Positions 1-8,000 of a stretch of DNA of 8,180 nt are shown piece by piece. The stretch lies in the NCBI GenBank assembly GCA_035505995.1, contig DATJQF010000156.1, positions 1 to 8,180 on the forward strand, in the 5' to 3' direction. The translations under genes and the position numbers were made by a program. Numbering within the stretch: position 1 is the first letter of the stretch; each line of letters starts with the position of its first letter. This DNA is from DATJQF01 sp035505995 (GTDB taxonomy: Bacteria; Bacteroidota; Bacteroidia; Bacteroidales; FEN-979). Below the pieces are notes generated by a model. That model saw only the letters and a list, made by a program, of their open reading frames with translations, searched no databases and was not told the DNA's origin.

Positions 1-615
1 GTCCCGGATGAAGTTCCGGAGCTGCCGGTCGGCGGTCGCTTCCAGCCAGATGGCATTCCCGGTCACCAGGATCCCGAGGATATCCAGGAAACCCGGTGAA
101 TTACCCCGGGTCGCCACCACGAACAGGGAGAGGCATCCTGCAAATACCAGCAATGCCGGGAACAGGTGGATCCCCACCAGGCTGGCCGTCCAGTAAAGCA
201 CGCCGGTCTTCTTCCGGATCTCTGCATACCGCCAGTCTTCCTGCTTCAGTCCTTTCCATCCCCTCAGGAAATTCCAGGTGAGCCGGGTCCCGTAGATCAG
301 CAGCAGCAGGAATACCATGACATTGCGGGCCACGGAAAACAAGGGCGCCGCCGCCCATCCCGGAACCGGTAGGATCTGCCACCAGAAAAACCCGAACGTG
401 ACCGCCGGCGCCACGCTCCAGTAAGGATCGAACACCGAGGAGTTGTTCAGCAGGAAGCTGAAAAGCCAGATCACGATGGTGGCAGGCAGGATCATCAAAA
501 AGGTTTTTCCCAGGAGAGGCATTTCCGTGTAGGAATTCCCGATAAAAAACCCGGTCCCGAAGGCAACCAGGTAGATGAACAGCAGCAGGATGCGGTCGCG
601 TGAAACGTTTCTCAT
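1..615 (-). CDS. DUF1295 / steroid 5-alpha-reductase-like integral membrane protein (partial, 3' end off window)
   Basis: Reading the minus strand from the ATG at 615-613 gives 205 uninterrupted codons to the window edge, so the C-terminus is missing. The protein is strongly hydrophobic, with likely membrane segments near residues 8-26, 37-57, 70-83, 92-109, 140-168 and 178-192. It shows the pattern I associate with the DUF1295 family (PF06966, COG3752): DPYW at 63-66, RLTWNF at 111-116, Trp120, EDWRY at 126-130, and the E-x-x-AD-x-Q stretch at 192-198 followed by Phe202. Family members share the fold of steroid 5-alpha-reductases and isoprenylcysteine methyltransferases and are assumed to be NAD(P)H-dependent lipid reductases, but the bacterial substrate is unknown. 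The start overlaps the stop of the upstream ABC exporter as ATGA, implying co-transcription and translational coupling. A lipid-related job beside a lipid exporter is inference. Family assignment is fairly sure; enzyme activity is not. Confidence 0.8.
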   Translation of the reverse strand, partial: MRNVSRDRILLLFIYLVAFGTGFFIGNSYTEMPLLGKTFLMILPATIVIWLFSFLLNNSSVFDPYWSVAPAVTFGFFWWQILPVPGWAAAPLFSVARNVMVFLLLLIYGTRLTWNFLRGWKGLKQEDWRYAEIRKKTGVLYWTASLVGIHLFPALLVFAGCLSLFVVATRGNSPGFLDILGILVTGNAIWLEATADRQLRNFIRD

Positions 616-2435
616 ATGAAGGTCTGCAGATCGTACAGCTTCCGGTAAACCCCGTTCCTTTCCAGAAGATCCGCATGGGTGCCCCGCTCCACCAGCTCCC
701 CTTTCTGCAGGACGATGATCTCGTCGGCAAACTTGATGGTGGACAGCCGGTGCGCGATCACGATGGAGGTCCGGTTCTTCATCAGGTTCTCGATCGCCTG
801 CTGCACGAGGCGTTCCGATTCGGTATCGAGCGCGGAGGTGGCTTCATCCAGGATCAGGATGGGAGGGTTCTTCAGCACGGCGCGGGCGATGCTCAGCCGT
901 TGCCGCTGTCCGCCGGAAAGCTTGGTTCCCCGGTCGCCGATGTTCGTGTGATATCCCTGCGGCATCCTGATGATGAACTCGTGGGCATTGGCGACCTGGG
1001 CCGCCGCGATCACTTCCGCTTCGCTTACCGTCTCCATGCCGAAGGCAATATTGTTGGCCACGGTGTCATTGAACAGGATGGTCTCCTGCGAGACGATGCC
1101 CATCAGGCCGCGCAGATCCTCGATCACCAGGTCGCGGATCGGGATCCCGTCGATGAGGATCTCCCCTTCCACGCAATCATAGAAGCGGGGCAGCAGGTCC
1201 ACCAGGGTGGATTTTCCCCCGCCGGAAGGCCCGACCACGGCAATGGTCTTCCCTTTGTCGATCCGGATTTCGATATTCTTCAGCACCGGCTCTTTCGCAT
1301 AGCGGAACGAGACATCGCGGTAGCGGATCTCCCTCGAGAAATCTTTTTTACGGATCGCATCGGGCTTCTCCTCGATCACCTCCGGCTGGTCCAGCACATG
1401 ATGGATCCTTTCGACGGAGGCCGCCCCTTTCTGGACATTGTAGAAAGCCTGCGTGATCGACTTCGCCGGCGGGATCACCTGCGAGAAGATCCCCAGGTAG
1501 ACGATGAACACCTCCGCGCTCAAAAGGTTGCCGGGGGTGAACACCAGCCGCCCCCCGTACCAGAGCACGGCGGAAAGCACCACGGCCCCCAGGAATTCGC
1601 TCAGCGGGGAGGCCAGGTCCCTTTTCCGGTAAAGCCGTATCATGACCCGGGTATAATCCTGATTTACGTTCCTGAATTTCTTGTCGGCAAACCCGATGGC
1701 ATTGAAAGCCTTGATGATCCGCAGTCCCGACAGGGTTTCCTCGATCATCGACAGCAGGTACCCCATTTTCAGCTGTCCCTTTTGCGAGCTTCTCCGGAGG
1801 CTCTTCCCGATGCGGCCGATGATGAACCCGCTCAGGGGCAGGAGGATCAGAACGAACAGGGTAAGCTGCGGACAGATCAGGAAAAGGGTGACAATGAAAG
1901 AGATGATCTGGATCGGATCGCGGAAGATCATTTCCAGCGAGCTCATGATCGACCATTCGATATCCTGCACGTCGGCCGTCATCCGGGAGATGATATCCCC
2001 CTTGCGCTGCTCCGTGAAGAAACCCAGGGGAAGGATCAGCACCTTGTAATACAGATCGTTCCGGAGATCCTTCACGACGCCGTTGCGGACCGTGGCCAGG
2101 AAATACATGGCAAAATAGCGGAAGAGGTTCCTCAGGAAGAAAAGGATGACGACTGCCAGGGCGATATACACGAGCATGGCGCTCTCCCCGCGTTCATGGA
2201 TCATCCGTCCGAAGAAAAAGTTGAAGTTCTCCTTGATGGAGTCGAATTTCAGCAGGTCCAGCGGGGGCGCCGAGGCCGGGATCGCCACCGTGTGGAAAAG
2301 CATCTGCAGGATCGGGATGAACAGGGTGAAGGAGAACAGGGAGAAAAGGACCGAAAGAATATTGCACAATACGTTCAGCAATGCATAACCCCAGTAGGGC
2401 CTTATGTACCGCAATATCTTGATCAGGTTTTTCAA
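612..2435 (-). CDS. MsbA-like ABC exporter (fused TMD-NBD half-transporter)
   Basis: A 607-residue half-transporter, the usual length for MsbA-type lipid or multidrug exporters, which act as homodimers in the inner membrane. The membrane domain spans about residues 15-340, with hydrophobic segments near 17-45, 85-113, 172-205 and 280-325. The nucleotide-binding domain follows: Walker A GPSGGGKST at 402-410, Q-loop Gln450, signature LSGGQ at 506-510, Walker B ILILD at 526-530 with catalytic Glu531, D-loop SALD at 534-537 and switch His562. All ATPase residues are intact. The start is a TTG at 2435-2433; the next in-frame Met lies past the first membrane helix, so TTG is the only sensible start. 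A TAnnTTTG-like element sits 6 nt upstream. The insertion of about 30 residues after the first helix (48-80) resembles the extended periplasmic loop seen in Bacteroidota MsbA-like proteins. Lipid A export is plausible, but the substrate cannot be read from sequence, so no symbol is given. It is first in a minus-strand operon with the DUF1295 gene. Confidence 0.93.
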   Translation of the reverse strand: MKNLIKILRYIRPYWGYALLNVLCNILSVLFSLFSFTLFIPILQMLFHTVAIPASAPPLDLLKFDSIKENFNFFFGRMIHERGESAMLVYIALAVVILFFLRNLFRYFAMYFLATVRNGVVKDLRNDLYYKVLILPLGFFTEQRKGDIISRMTADVQDIEWSIMSSLEMIFRDPIQIISFIVTLFLICPQLTLFVLILLPLSGFIIGRIGKSLRRSSQKGQLKMGYLLSMIEETLSGLRIIKAFNAIGFADKKFRNVNQDYTRVMIRLYRKRDLASPLSEFLGAVVLSAVLWYGGRLVFTPGNLLSAEVFIVYLGIFSQVIPPAKSITQAFYNVQKGAASVERIHHVLDQPEVIEEKPDAIRKKDFSREIRYRDVSFRYAKEPVLKNIEIRIDKGKTIAVVGPSGGGKSTLVDLLPRFYDCVEGEILIDGIPIRDLVIEDLRGLMGIVSQETILFNDTVANNIAFGMETVSEAEVIAAAQVANAHEFIIRMPQGYHTNIGDRGTKLSGGQRQRLSIARAVLKNPPILILDEATSALDTESERLVQQAIENLMKNRTSIVIAHRLSTIKFADEIIVLQKGELVERGTHADLLERNGVYRKLYDLQTFI

Positions 2436-2440
2436 CCCTG

Positions 2441-2448
2441 CAAAAATA
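2441..2448 (-). promoter_or_regulatory. Putative -7 promoter element for the ABC exporter operon
   Basis: On the minus strand this reads TATTTTTG, matching the Bacteroidota -7 consensus TAnnTTTG. It ends 5 nt before the TTG start codon at 2435-2433. Because initiation in this phylum normally falls a few bases after the element, the transcript would begin at or almost at the start codon, i.e. leaderless. I see no good TTTG-type -33 element at the expected distance upstream, so the assignment rests on the -7 match and position alone. Confidence 0.5.
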
Positions 2449-2486
2449 CGGAAATGGAGTTAAACCGCCTGCACCGCTTTTTTAAA

Positions 2487-2494
2487 TACTTTTG
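2487..2494 (+). promoter_or_regulatory. Putative -7 promoter element for the rbfA operon
   Basis: TACTTTTG matches the Bacteroidota -7 consensus TAnnTTTG and is followed by only four bases (CATC) before the rbfA ATG at 2499. As for the divergent promoter on the other strand, the predicted transcription start coincides with the start codon. The two elements lie 38 nt apart, so RNA polymerase bound at one would probably occlude the other. No convincing -33 element is visible. Confidence 0.5.
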
Positions 2495-2498
2495 CATC

Positions 2499-2837
2499 AT
2501 GGAATCCACCCGGCAGCAGAAAATATCGCGCCTGATCCTGAAGGATCTCAGCATGATCTTCCAGATCCGGGGCCGGTCCCTGTTCGGAGGGGCCATGATC
2601 ACCGTGACCAAGGTTCATGTGACCAGGGACCTCTCGCTGGCCAAGATCTACCTGAGCCTGTTCGCGACCCCCGACAAGAACGGACTGCTGGAGCAGATCC
2701 GCGGGCATTCGAAGGAGATCCGCCGGGAGCTTGGTTCCCGGGAGCATAACCAGCTTCGGATCATCCCGGAGCTCCAGTTCTTCATTGACGATTCGCTGGA
2801 CTATATCGATAAGATCGATCAGCTTCTGAAATCCTGA
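2499..2837 (+). CDS. rbfA: Ribosome-binding factor A
   Basis: A 112-residue protein of the RbfA family, which binds immature 30S subunits and assists late 16S rRNA 5'-end maturation and cold adaptation in the cytoplasm. Recognisable parts are the N-terminal helix with QQKISRLILKDLS (6-18), the strand-helix core ITVTKVHVTRDLSLAKIYLS (34-53) and the hallmark C-terminal strand with PEL-x-F-x-x-DDS (90-99), together forming the small type II KH fold. It lacks the longer C-terminal tail of E. coli RbfA (about 133 residues), as is common in Bacteroidota. The open frame continues far upstream, antisense to the ABC exporter, but homology begins at the ATG at 2499, directly after the TACTTTTG element, so that is the start. 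It is first in a three-gene operon; the next start lies 4 nt after its stop. Confidence 0.93.
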   Translation: MESTRQQKISRLILKDLSMIFQIRGRSLFGGAMITVTKVHVTRDLSLAKIYLSLFATPDKNGLLEQIRGHSKEIRRELGSREHNQLRIIPELQFFIDDSLDYIDKIDQLLKS

Positions 2838-2841
2838 AGCG

Positions 2842-3654
2842 ATGCAGTACGACCCCATCAAACATTCCCTGGGAAAGGTCTTCAACCGGTCCCCTTTCCT
2901 GCGTAAGCTCTTTTACCGGATGCTCGACCTGCTCCTGCTGCGCACGTGGCACGTGAAGAAAGAGATCCGGGAGTGGGCAAAAGGCCGGAAAGGGCCCCAA
3001 TCGATCCTGGATGCCGGCTCGGGATTCGGGCAGTACAGCTATTTCCTGTCCGGCTTCGATCCGGAGTGGCAGATCCTCGCAGTGGATGTGAAAGCGGAGC
3101 AGATCGCGGACTGCACCGGGTTCTTTCACCGGATCGGAAAAAAGAATGTGGCGTTCGAACTGGCCGACCTCACGTGCTTTGCGAATCCCCATGCCTTCGA
3201 CCTGATCCTTTCGGTGGATGTCATGGAGCATATTGAAGAGGATGTCAGGGTGTTCCGGAACTTTTACGAATCCCTCCGGCCCGGGGGAATGCTGCTGATC
3301 TCCACTCCTTCGGATCTTGGTGGTTCCGATGTTCATGACCACGGTGCGGAAGCTTCCTTTATCGACGAGCATGTCCGCGACGGTTATAATGCGGAAGAGA
3401 TCCGGGAGAAGCTCAGGCAGGCGGGATTCGGCAGGATCGGGGTGCGGTACTCTTATGGAAAACCGGGACAGTCGGCCTGGCGGCTTTCGATGAAATACCC
3501 GATCGGGATGCTGAACCGTTCCCGCTTGTTTTTTATCGTGCTGCCGTTCTACTACCTGTTCACCTTCCCGGTTGCCCTGGTGCTGAACCGGATGGACGTC
3601 GGCAGGCAGCATTCGGCCGGCACGGGACTGATCGTTACGGCTTTTAAGGAATAA
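2842..3654 (+). CDS. Class I SAM-dependent methyltransferase with C-terminal hydrophobic segment
   Basis: A 270-residue protein with a Methyltransf_11/25-type Rossmann core. The SAM-binding glycine motif ILDAGSGFGQY is at 55-65, the acidic residue closing strand 2 is Asp82 (AVDVKAEQI), a motif II-like acidic pair is at AD 108-109, the post-strand 4 motif SVDVMEHI is at 124-131, and the LRPGG turn is at 145-149. The first 50 residues are basic with a hydrophobic helix (27-34). After the catalytic core, 229-249 form a roughly 20-residue hydrophobic stretch rich in Phe, Tyr and Leu, suggesting membrane association. The methyl acceptor is not identifiable; proteins of this class modify lipids, quinones, sugars or small molecules. 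The gene starts 4 nt after the rbfA stop and ends 12 nt before the LolE-like permease, so all three are co-transcribed. The fold is sure, the substrate unknown. Confidence 0.88.
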   Translation: MQYDPIKHSLGKVFNRSPFLRKLFYRMLDLLLLRTWHVKKEIREWAKGRKGPQSILDAGSGFGQYSYFLSGFDPEWQILAVDVKAEQIADCTGFFHRIGKKNVAFELADLTCFANPHAFDLILSVDVMEHIEEDVRVFRNFYESLRPGGMLLISTPSDLGGSDVHDHGAEASFIDEHVRDGYNAEEIREKLRQAGFGRIGVRYSYGKPGQSAWRLSMKYPIGMLNRSRLFFIVLPFYYLFTFPVALVLNRMDVGRQHSAGTGLIVTAFKE

Positions 3655-3666
3655 ATCCTGCGATCC

Positions 3667-4905
3667 TTGAATTTTCCCCTTTACATAGCGCGGCGGTACC
3701 TGGTTTCGAAGAAATCGCACAACCTCATAAACATCATTTCCGGGATCTCGGTCGCCGGCGTCACGATCGGGACAATGGCCCTGATCATTGTCCTTTCGGT
3801 ATTCAACGGGTTCGACCAGCTCGTGGTCTCATTGTTCAATTCGTTCAATCCCGACCTGCTGGTCACCGTGAAGGAAGGAAAGACCTTTGAAGCCACGCCC
3901 GGGCTGGAACAGAGCCTTCGCCGCGTTCCCGGCGTGATCCACCTCGCGGAAGTGGTGGAGGAGAACGCCCTGCTGAAATATCGCGACAAGCAATACATCG
4001 TCACCCTGAAAGGAGTGAGTCCGGAGTACATGAAAATGAGCCGGCTCGACACGATGATGGAGGAAGGAAGCTTCCTGCTGCAGCAGGGGGATAAGGATTT
4101 TGCCGTGCTGGGCGGGGGCGTGGCCTATTTCGTGGGGGCCAACCTGAACGACTTTGTCAACCCGCTCACCGTCTTCGTCCCGAACCGGAACGCCGGTTCC
4201 GTCCCCACGCTGGAGAACGCCTTCACTTCGGACGTGATCTTCCCGTCCGGGATCTTCTCCGTGCAAACCGACTTTGATGTCAAATATGTGCTGGTTCCGC
4301 TCCGGTTCATCCGCAAGCTGATGAATTACCGGCAGGAGGTCACGTCGCTGGAGATAAAATTATCGCGGGACGCAGACCCGGACCGGGCCCGGGACCAGGT
4401 GCAGTCGGCCCTGGGAAGCGATTACTCCGTGAAAGACCATTTCCAGCAGCAGGCCCTGCTGTACCGGATCATGCGCTCGGAAAAATGGGCGATCTTCCTG
4501 ATCCTTTCCTTCATCCTGATCATCGCCACCTTCAATGTAACGGGTTCACTTACCATGCTGATCCTCGACAAGAAACGGGATATCGCCGTGCTTCAATGCC
4601 TGGGCGCCGCGCAGCCGCTGGTAAAAAGGATCTTCCTGGTGGAAGGATGGCTGATCTCCGTAATCGGCGCCTGCTCGGGTCTCCTGCTCGGAGCCGTCCT
4701 CTGCTTCCTCCAGCTGAAATTCGGATGGGTCCGGCTGGGTTCTCCCGGAAGCACCTTCGTGGTAAGCGCCTACCCGGTGCATATGCAGATCATGGATTTC
4801 GTGTTCGTTTTTGTGACGGTGATCCTGATCGGACTGGTCGCCACCTGGTACCCGGTCTATAATATCCGGAAGGTGGATACCCATATCCTGAACCAGCGTT
4901 TTTAA
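3667..4905 (+). CDS. LolC/LolE/FtsX-like ABC transporter permease
   Basis: A 412-residue permease of the LolC/LolE type (MacB_PCD + FtsX domains). In Gram-negatives this protein works with the ATPase LolD to release outer-membrane lipoproteins from the inner membrane to the carrier LolA. The N-terminus has the family signature FPLYIARRYL followed by SKKSHN and IISGISVAGV. Predicted membrane segments are at about 22-48, 274-299, 322-350 and 376-397, with a periplasmic domain at 50-270 between the first two: the canonical four-helix layout. The cytoplasmic loop at 300-320 (DKKRDIAVLQCLGA) is the coupling region that contacts the ATPase. The start is TTG at 3667, because the family N-terminus begins there and no ATG precedes it in frame after the previous stop. 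No lolD or second permease gene is adjacent; Bacteroidota often encode the ATPase elsewhere. A role as a general FtsX-like exporter cannot be excluded. Confidence 0.88.
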   Translation: MNFPLYIARRYLVSKKSHNLINIISGISVAGVTIGTMALIIVLSVFNGFDQLVVSLFNSFNPDLLVTVKEGKTFEATPGLEQSLRRVPGVIHLAEVVEENALLKYRDKQYIVTLKGVSPEYMKMSRLDTMMEEGSFLLQQGDKDFAVLGGGVAYFVGANLNDFVNPLTVFVPNRNAGSVPTLENAFTSDVIFPSGIFSVQTDFDVKYVLVPLRFIRKLMNYRQEVTSLEIKLSRDADPDRARDQVQSALGSDYSVKDHFQQQALLYRIMRSEKWAIFLILSFILIIATFNVTGSLTMLILDKKRDIAVLQCLGAAQPLVKRIFLVEGWLISVIGACSGLLLGAVLCFLQLKFGWVRLGSPGSTFVVSAYPVHMQIMDFVFVFVTVILIGLVATWYPVYNIRKVDTHILNQRF

Positions 4906-4929
4906 ATTCCTCCCGGCAACTTTTCACCA

Positions 4930-4953
4930 ATTATTTAACGTCTGTTAAATAAT
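4930..4953. repeat. Perfect inverted repeat, 10-bp arms with 4-bp spacer (probable operator)
   Basis: ATTATTTAAC (4930-4939) and GTTAAATAAT (4944-4953) are exact reverse complements separated by GTCT. The repeat starts 25 nt after the permease stop and ends 13 nt before the TAACTTTG element of the protease gene, so its right arm covers where the -33 contact would be. The arms are AT-only except for one G-C pair and no T-tract follows, which argues against an intrinsic terminator and favours a dimeric regulator site. The cognate regulator is unknown. Confidence 0.6.
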
Positions 4954-4966
4954 AAACAATTTTGTG

Positions 4967-4974
4967 TAACTTTG
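4967..4974 (+). promoter_or_regulatory. Putative -7 promoter element for the C25 protease
   Basis: TAACTTTG fits TAnnTTTG and lies in a strongly AT-rich gap. Transcription would start near 4979, leaving a leader of roughly 35 nt before the ATG at 5014. The -33 position falls within the right arm of the palindrome (GTTAA), a weak match to the TTTG consensus, consistent with a regulated promoter. Confidence 0.55.
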
Positions 4975-4976
4975 AA

Positions 4977-4998
4977 AGTATTAATTAAGTACAATACT
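4977..4998. repeat. Short inverted repeat around the predicted transcription start
   Basis: AGTATT (4977-4982) and AATACT (4993-4998) are reverse complements with a 10-nt spacer that begins inside the small palindrome TTAATTAA (4981-4988). It lies at the predicted start and leader of the protease mRNA, so it could be a second operator or a weak leader hairpin. Six-base arms in AT-rich DNA can arise by chance. Confidence 0.3.
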
Positions 4999-5013
4999 GT
5001 TACATATTTCTAT

Positions 5014-8000
5014 ATGAATGTTTTTACTACGTTGACCCGTGCAGGTCGCACAGGATTGTTCGTATTTATTTTTTCCCTGCTGAATTTCCAGCTTATGGCC
5101 GGCGAGATCCGGCTGAATAACAATAAGCCGGAAGTCCGTTACACAAAGGGCAGTCAGTTATCCTTCACGTTCCGCACCAATCTTCCGTCCGTCCAGTTCC
5201 GGGAAGTAAATACCCGGGCAGGTGTTTTCACGGAGCTTTTTGCCGAAGGATACGGCTGGGGAAATTCCGTGGGGGATCCCAAGCTGCCGGTATATCATAA
5301 AATGATCCAGCTTCCGCTGGGTGCCGGGTTCAATATCCGGATCACCAAAGTATCTTACCGGGATGTGGATCTCGCCGGGTACGGGATCCTCAACCCGGTG
5401 ATCCCCGCCCAGGCCCCGGTTTCCAAGAACACCACCGATCCAGGCCAGCTGCCGTTCGTTTATAACCAGGCCACCTATCAACTTGATCAGTGGCTGGGCG
5501 GCCCGCTGGTGACGGTCACCCCGGCCGGGATCCTCCGGTCCGTGGACCTGGGCCGGCTGGATATCGCCCCGGTCCAGTACAACCCGGTCACCAACCGTCT
5601 TCGCGTGTATGAAAGCATTGAAGCGACCGTGGAATTCACGCATCCCGACCTGGCTGCCACCCAGGCCCTGGAACAACGCACGTGGTCACCTTATTTCAAT
5701 AATATTTACGCACAACTGCCAAATTATTCCCCTCAAAACCCGGATACCCTGATCACCGGGGGGCCCGTGACGATGGTCATTGTGGCACCGCGGATGTTCC
5801 ACGACTCATTGCAGAAGCTGGTGCGCTGGAAGATCCGGAAAGGATTTCATGTGATCCAGGGTTATACGGACGATCCGGGCGTGGGGTCCACCACCACTTC
5901 AATCCGCAATTTCCTGATGAACCTGTATAATAACCCTCCCGCCGGTTATGCGCCTCCTTCGTTCGTCCTGCTGGTGGGGGACGTAACCGAGATCCCGACG
6001 TTCACTCCCAGCGGCCATCCGTCAGATCTTCATTACTGCGAGTATACCGGGGATAATATCCCGGAGGTTTATTACGGCAGGTTCTCCGCTTCCACGGCCG
6101 GCCAGCTTCAGCCCTACATCGATAAATCGGTGGAGTACGAGGAATACCAGATCCCCGATGATGCTTTCCTCGGCGAAGCCACCATGGTCGCCGGGGCCGA
6201 CGCGACCAACGGCCCGCTTTACGGCAACGGTCAGATCAATTACGGCACCAGCACCTATTTCAACTCCGCCCACAATATTTTGTCCCACACCTATCTCCAG
6301 CCTGAGCCGCCGAACGGGAACTATTCCCAGCAGATCCGGCAGAATGTCTCCGACGGCGTTTCGTTCGCCAACTACACGGCGCACGGAAGCGAGCAGGGCT
6401 GGGCCGACCCCCAGTTCGTCATCTCCCAGATCCCTCCCCTGCAGAATGACCATAAATACTGCCTGATGGTGGGGAATTGCTGCAAGACCAGCAACTTCGG
6501 ACTCGATTGCTTTGCCGAAGAGGTAGTGCGGGCGGCTCATAAGGGAGCGGTCGGGTATATCGGCTGCTCCGATTATTCATACTGGGACGAGGATTACTGG
6601 TGGGCCATCGGGTTCAAGACGGTCACTACGAACCCGGCTTACGATCCGAATCACCTGGGGGCGTATGATGTCACCTTCCATGACCACGGGGAATCACAGG
6701 ATCACTGGTATGTCACCCTGGGCCAGATGATCACCGGCGGGGACCTGGCGGTGGAGGAATCCACCTCCGGGATAAAGCAGTATTACTGGGAAACCTACTG
6801 CCTGATGGGCGACCCGTCCCTAAGCATTTACCAGTTCGTGCCTTCCCAGCTCAATGCAACCTATTCGAATGTCCTTCCCGTGGGGGCGACCAGCCTGACG
6901 GTCACGACGGAACCCTGGGCCTATGTGGCGCTGACCGTCAACGATACGATTATCCTGGATGCCCGGACCTCCGATGCCACCGGCATCGTGAACCTGAGCT
7001 TTTCACCCCTTACCGCAACGGGCAATCTCTCGCTGACGGGAACCAAACAGGACCGCAAACCTTACTTCGGGACCATCCAGGTGATCCCGGGCAATCAACC
7101 CTGGGTGATCCTTTCTTCTTTTACGGTGGATGACTCGGTGGGCGGCAACAACGACCATGATGCGGATTACGGAGAAGCCATCAGGCTGAACGTGACGGTG
7201 ACCAACCTGGGAACCGTTCCGTGCAGCAATGCCACCGGCACTCTTTCCACCCCGGATACGAATGTGCTGATCACGGAGAATACCGAATGTTTCGGATCGA
7301 TCCCCGCCGGGGGTACCGTGACGGCTCACGATGCCTTCTCGGTGTCCATCCACACGAATGTGACGGATCAGCATGTGGTGGTATTCAACCTGGAGATCTC
7401 CGACGGAACCCATAGCTGGAATTCCGACCTGGACCTGGTGCTGAATGCTCCTTCGCTGGCGATCGGGAACTATTATATCCTCGATCCCCCGCCGGGCGGG
7501 AACAATAACGGCATCCTCGACCCGGGAGAATCCGCCACCCTCAAGGTGCGGGTGATCAACCAGGGCCATGCACCGGTGAACAATGCGGTGGCCCATCTCT
7601 CGGTCCTGCCGGGTTCGGCCCCCTATATCCTGGTAACCGATCCGAATTATTATATCGGCACCCTCAACGTGAATTCCCTGGTGTTCTCCTATACGGGGAT
7701 CGTCTCGAACGGGATCACGCCGGTGGGAACTAACGTGGAGCTGAATGACGTGCTGACCGCCGGATCCCAGGGCCAATACTTTGCGCAGAAGGAGATCGAC
7801 CTGGAGATCGGGGATGTCCCGGATTATTATATGGCCAACGGAACCGTCACCACCTGCAGTGCGAATTTCTATGATTCGGGTGGCCCTTTGTCCAACTATT
7901 CGGATAATGAGAGTTATACGATGACCTTTTACCCGGGAACTTCAGGGGCTGAGGTGCAGGCCGGCTTTACCCAGTTTGATGTGGAACCCCAGGCCAACTG

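Noticed and set aside
101..730. Minus-strand open frame of 209 codons overlapping the left-edge gene
   Set aside because: It overlaps the end of the ABC exporter and the DUF1295 frame, is rich in Arg, Gly and Pro, and shows no motif. The frame starting at 615 gives a coherent membrane protein instead.
600..2498. Very long plus-strand open frame antisense to the ABC exporter, continuing in frame into rbfA
   Set aside because: Its translation is low-complexity, rich in His, Asp, Gln and Arg, and resembles no family. The opposite strand encodes an exporter with every ATPase motif. The openness follows from GC-rich codon use. Only the last 112 codons, from 2499, are real (rbfA).
2782..3720. Minus-strand open frame of 312 codons opposite the methyltransferase
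   Set aside because: A shadow of the plus-strand methyltransferase, which has clear SAM-binding motifs. The antisense product has only biased composition.
4930..4953. Intrinsic terminator for the rbfA operon
   Set aside because: The stem has a single G-C pair and no following T-run, so the RNA hairpin would be weak. An operator explains its perfect symmetry and placement better.
7003..7776. Minus-strand open frame of 257 codons opposite the protease C-terminal modules
   Set aside because: Its product is rich in His, Arg, Gly and Ile with no recognisable domain, whereas the plus strand is a continuous, well-formed beta-sandwich region of the protease.
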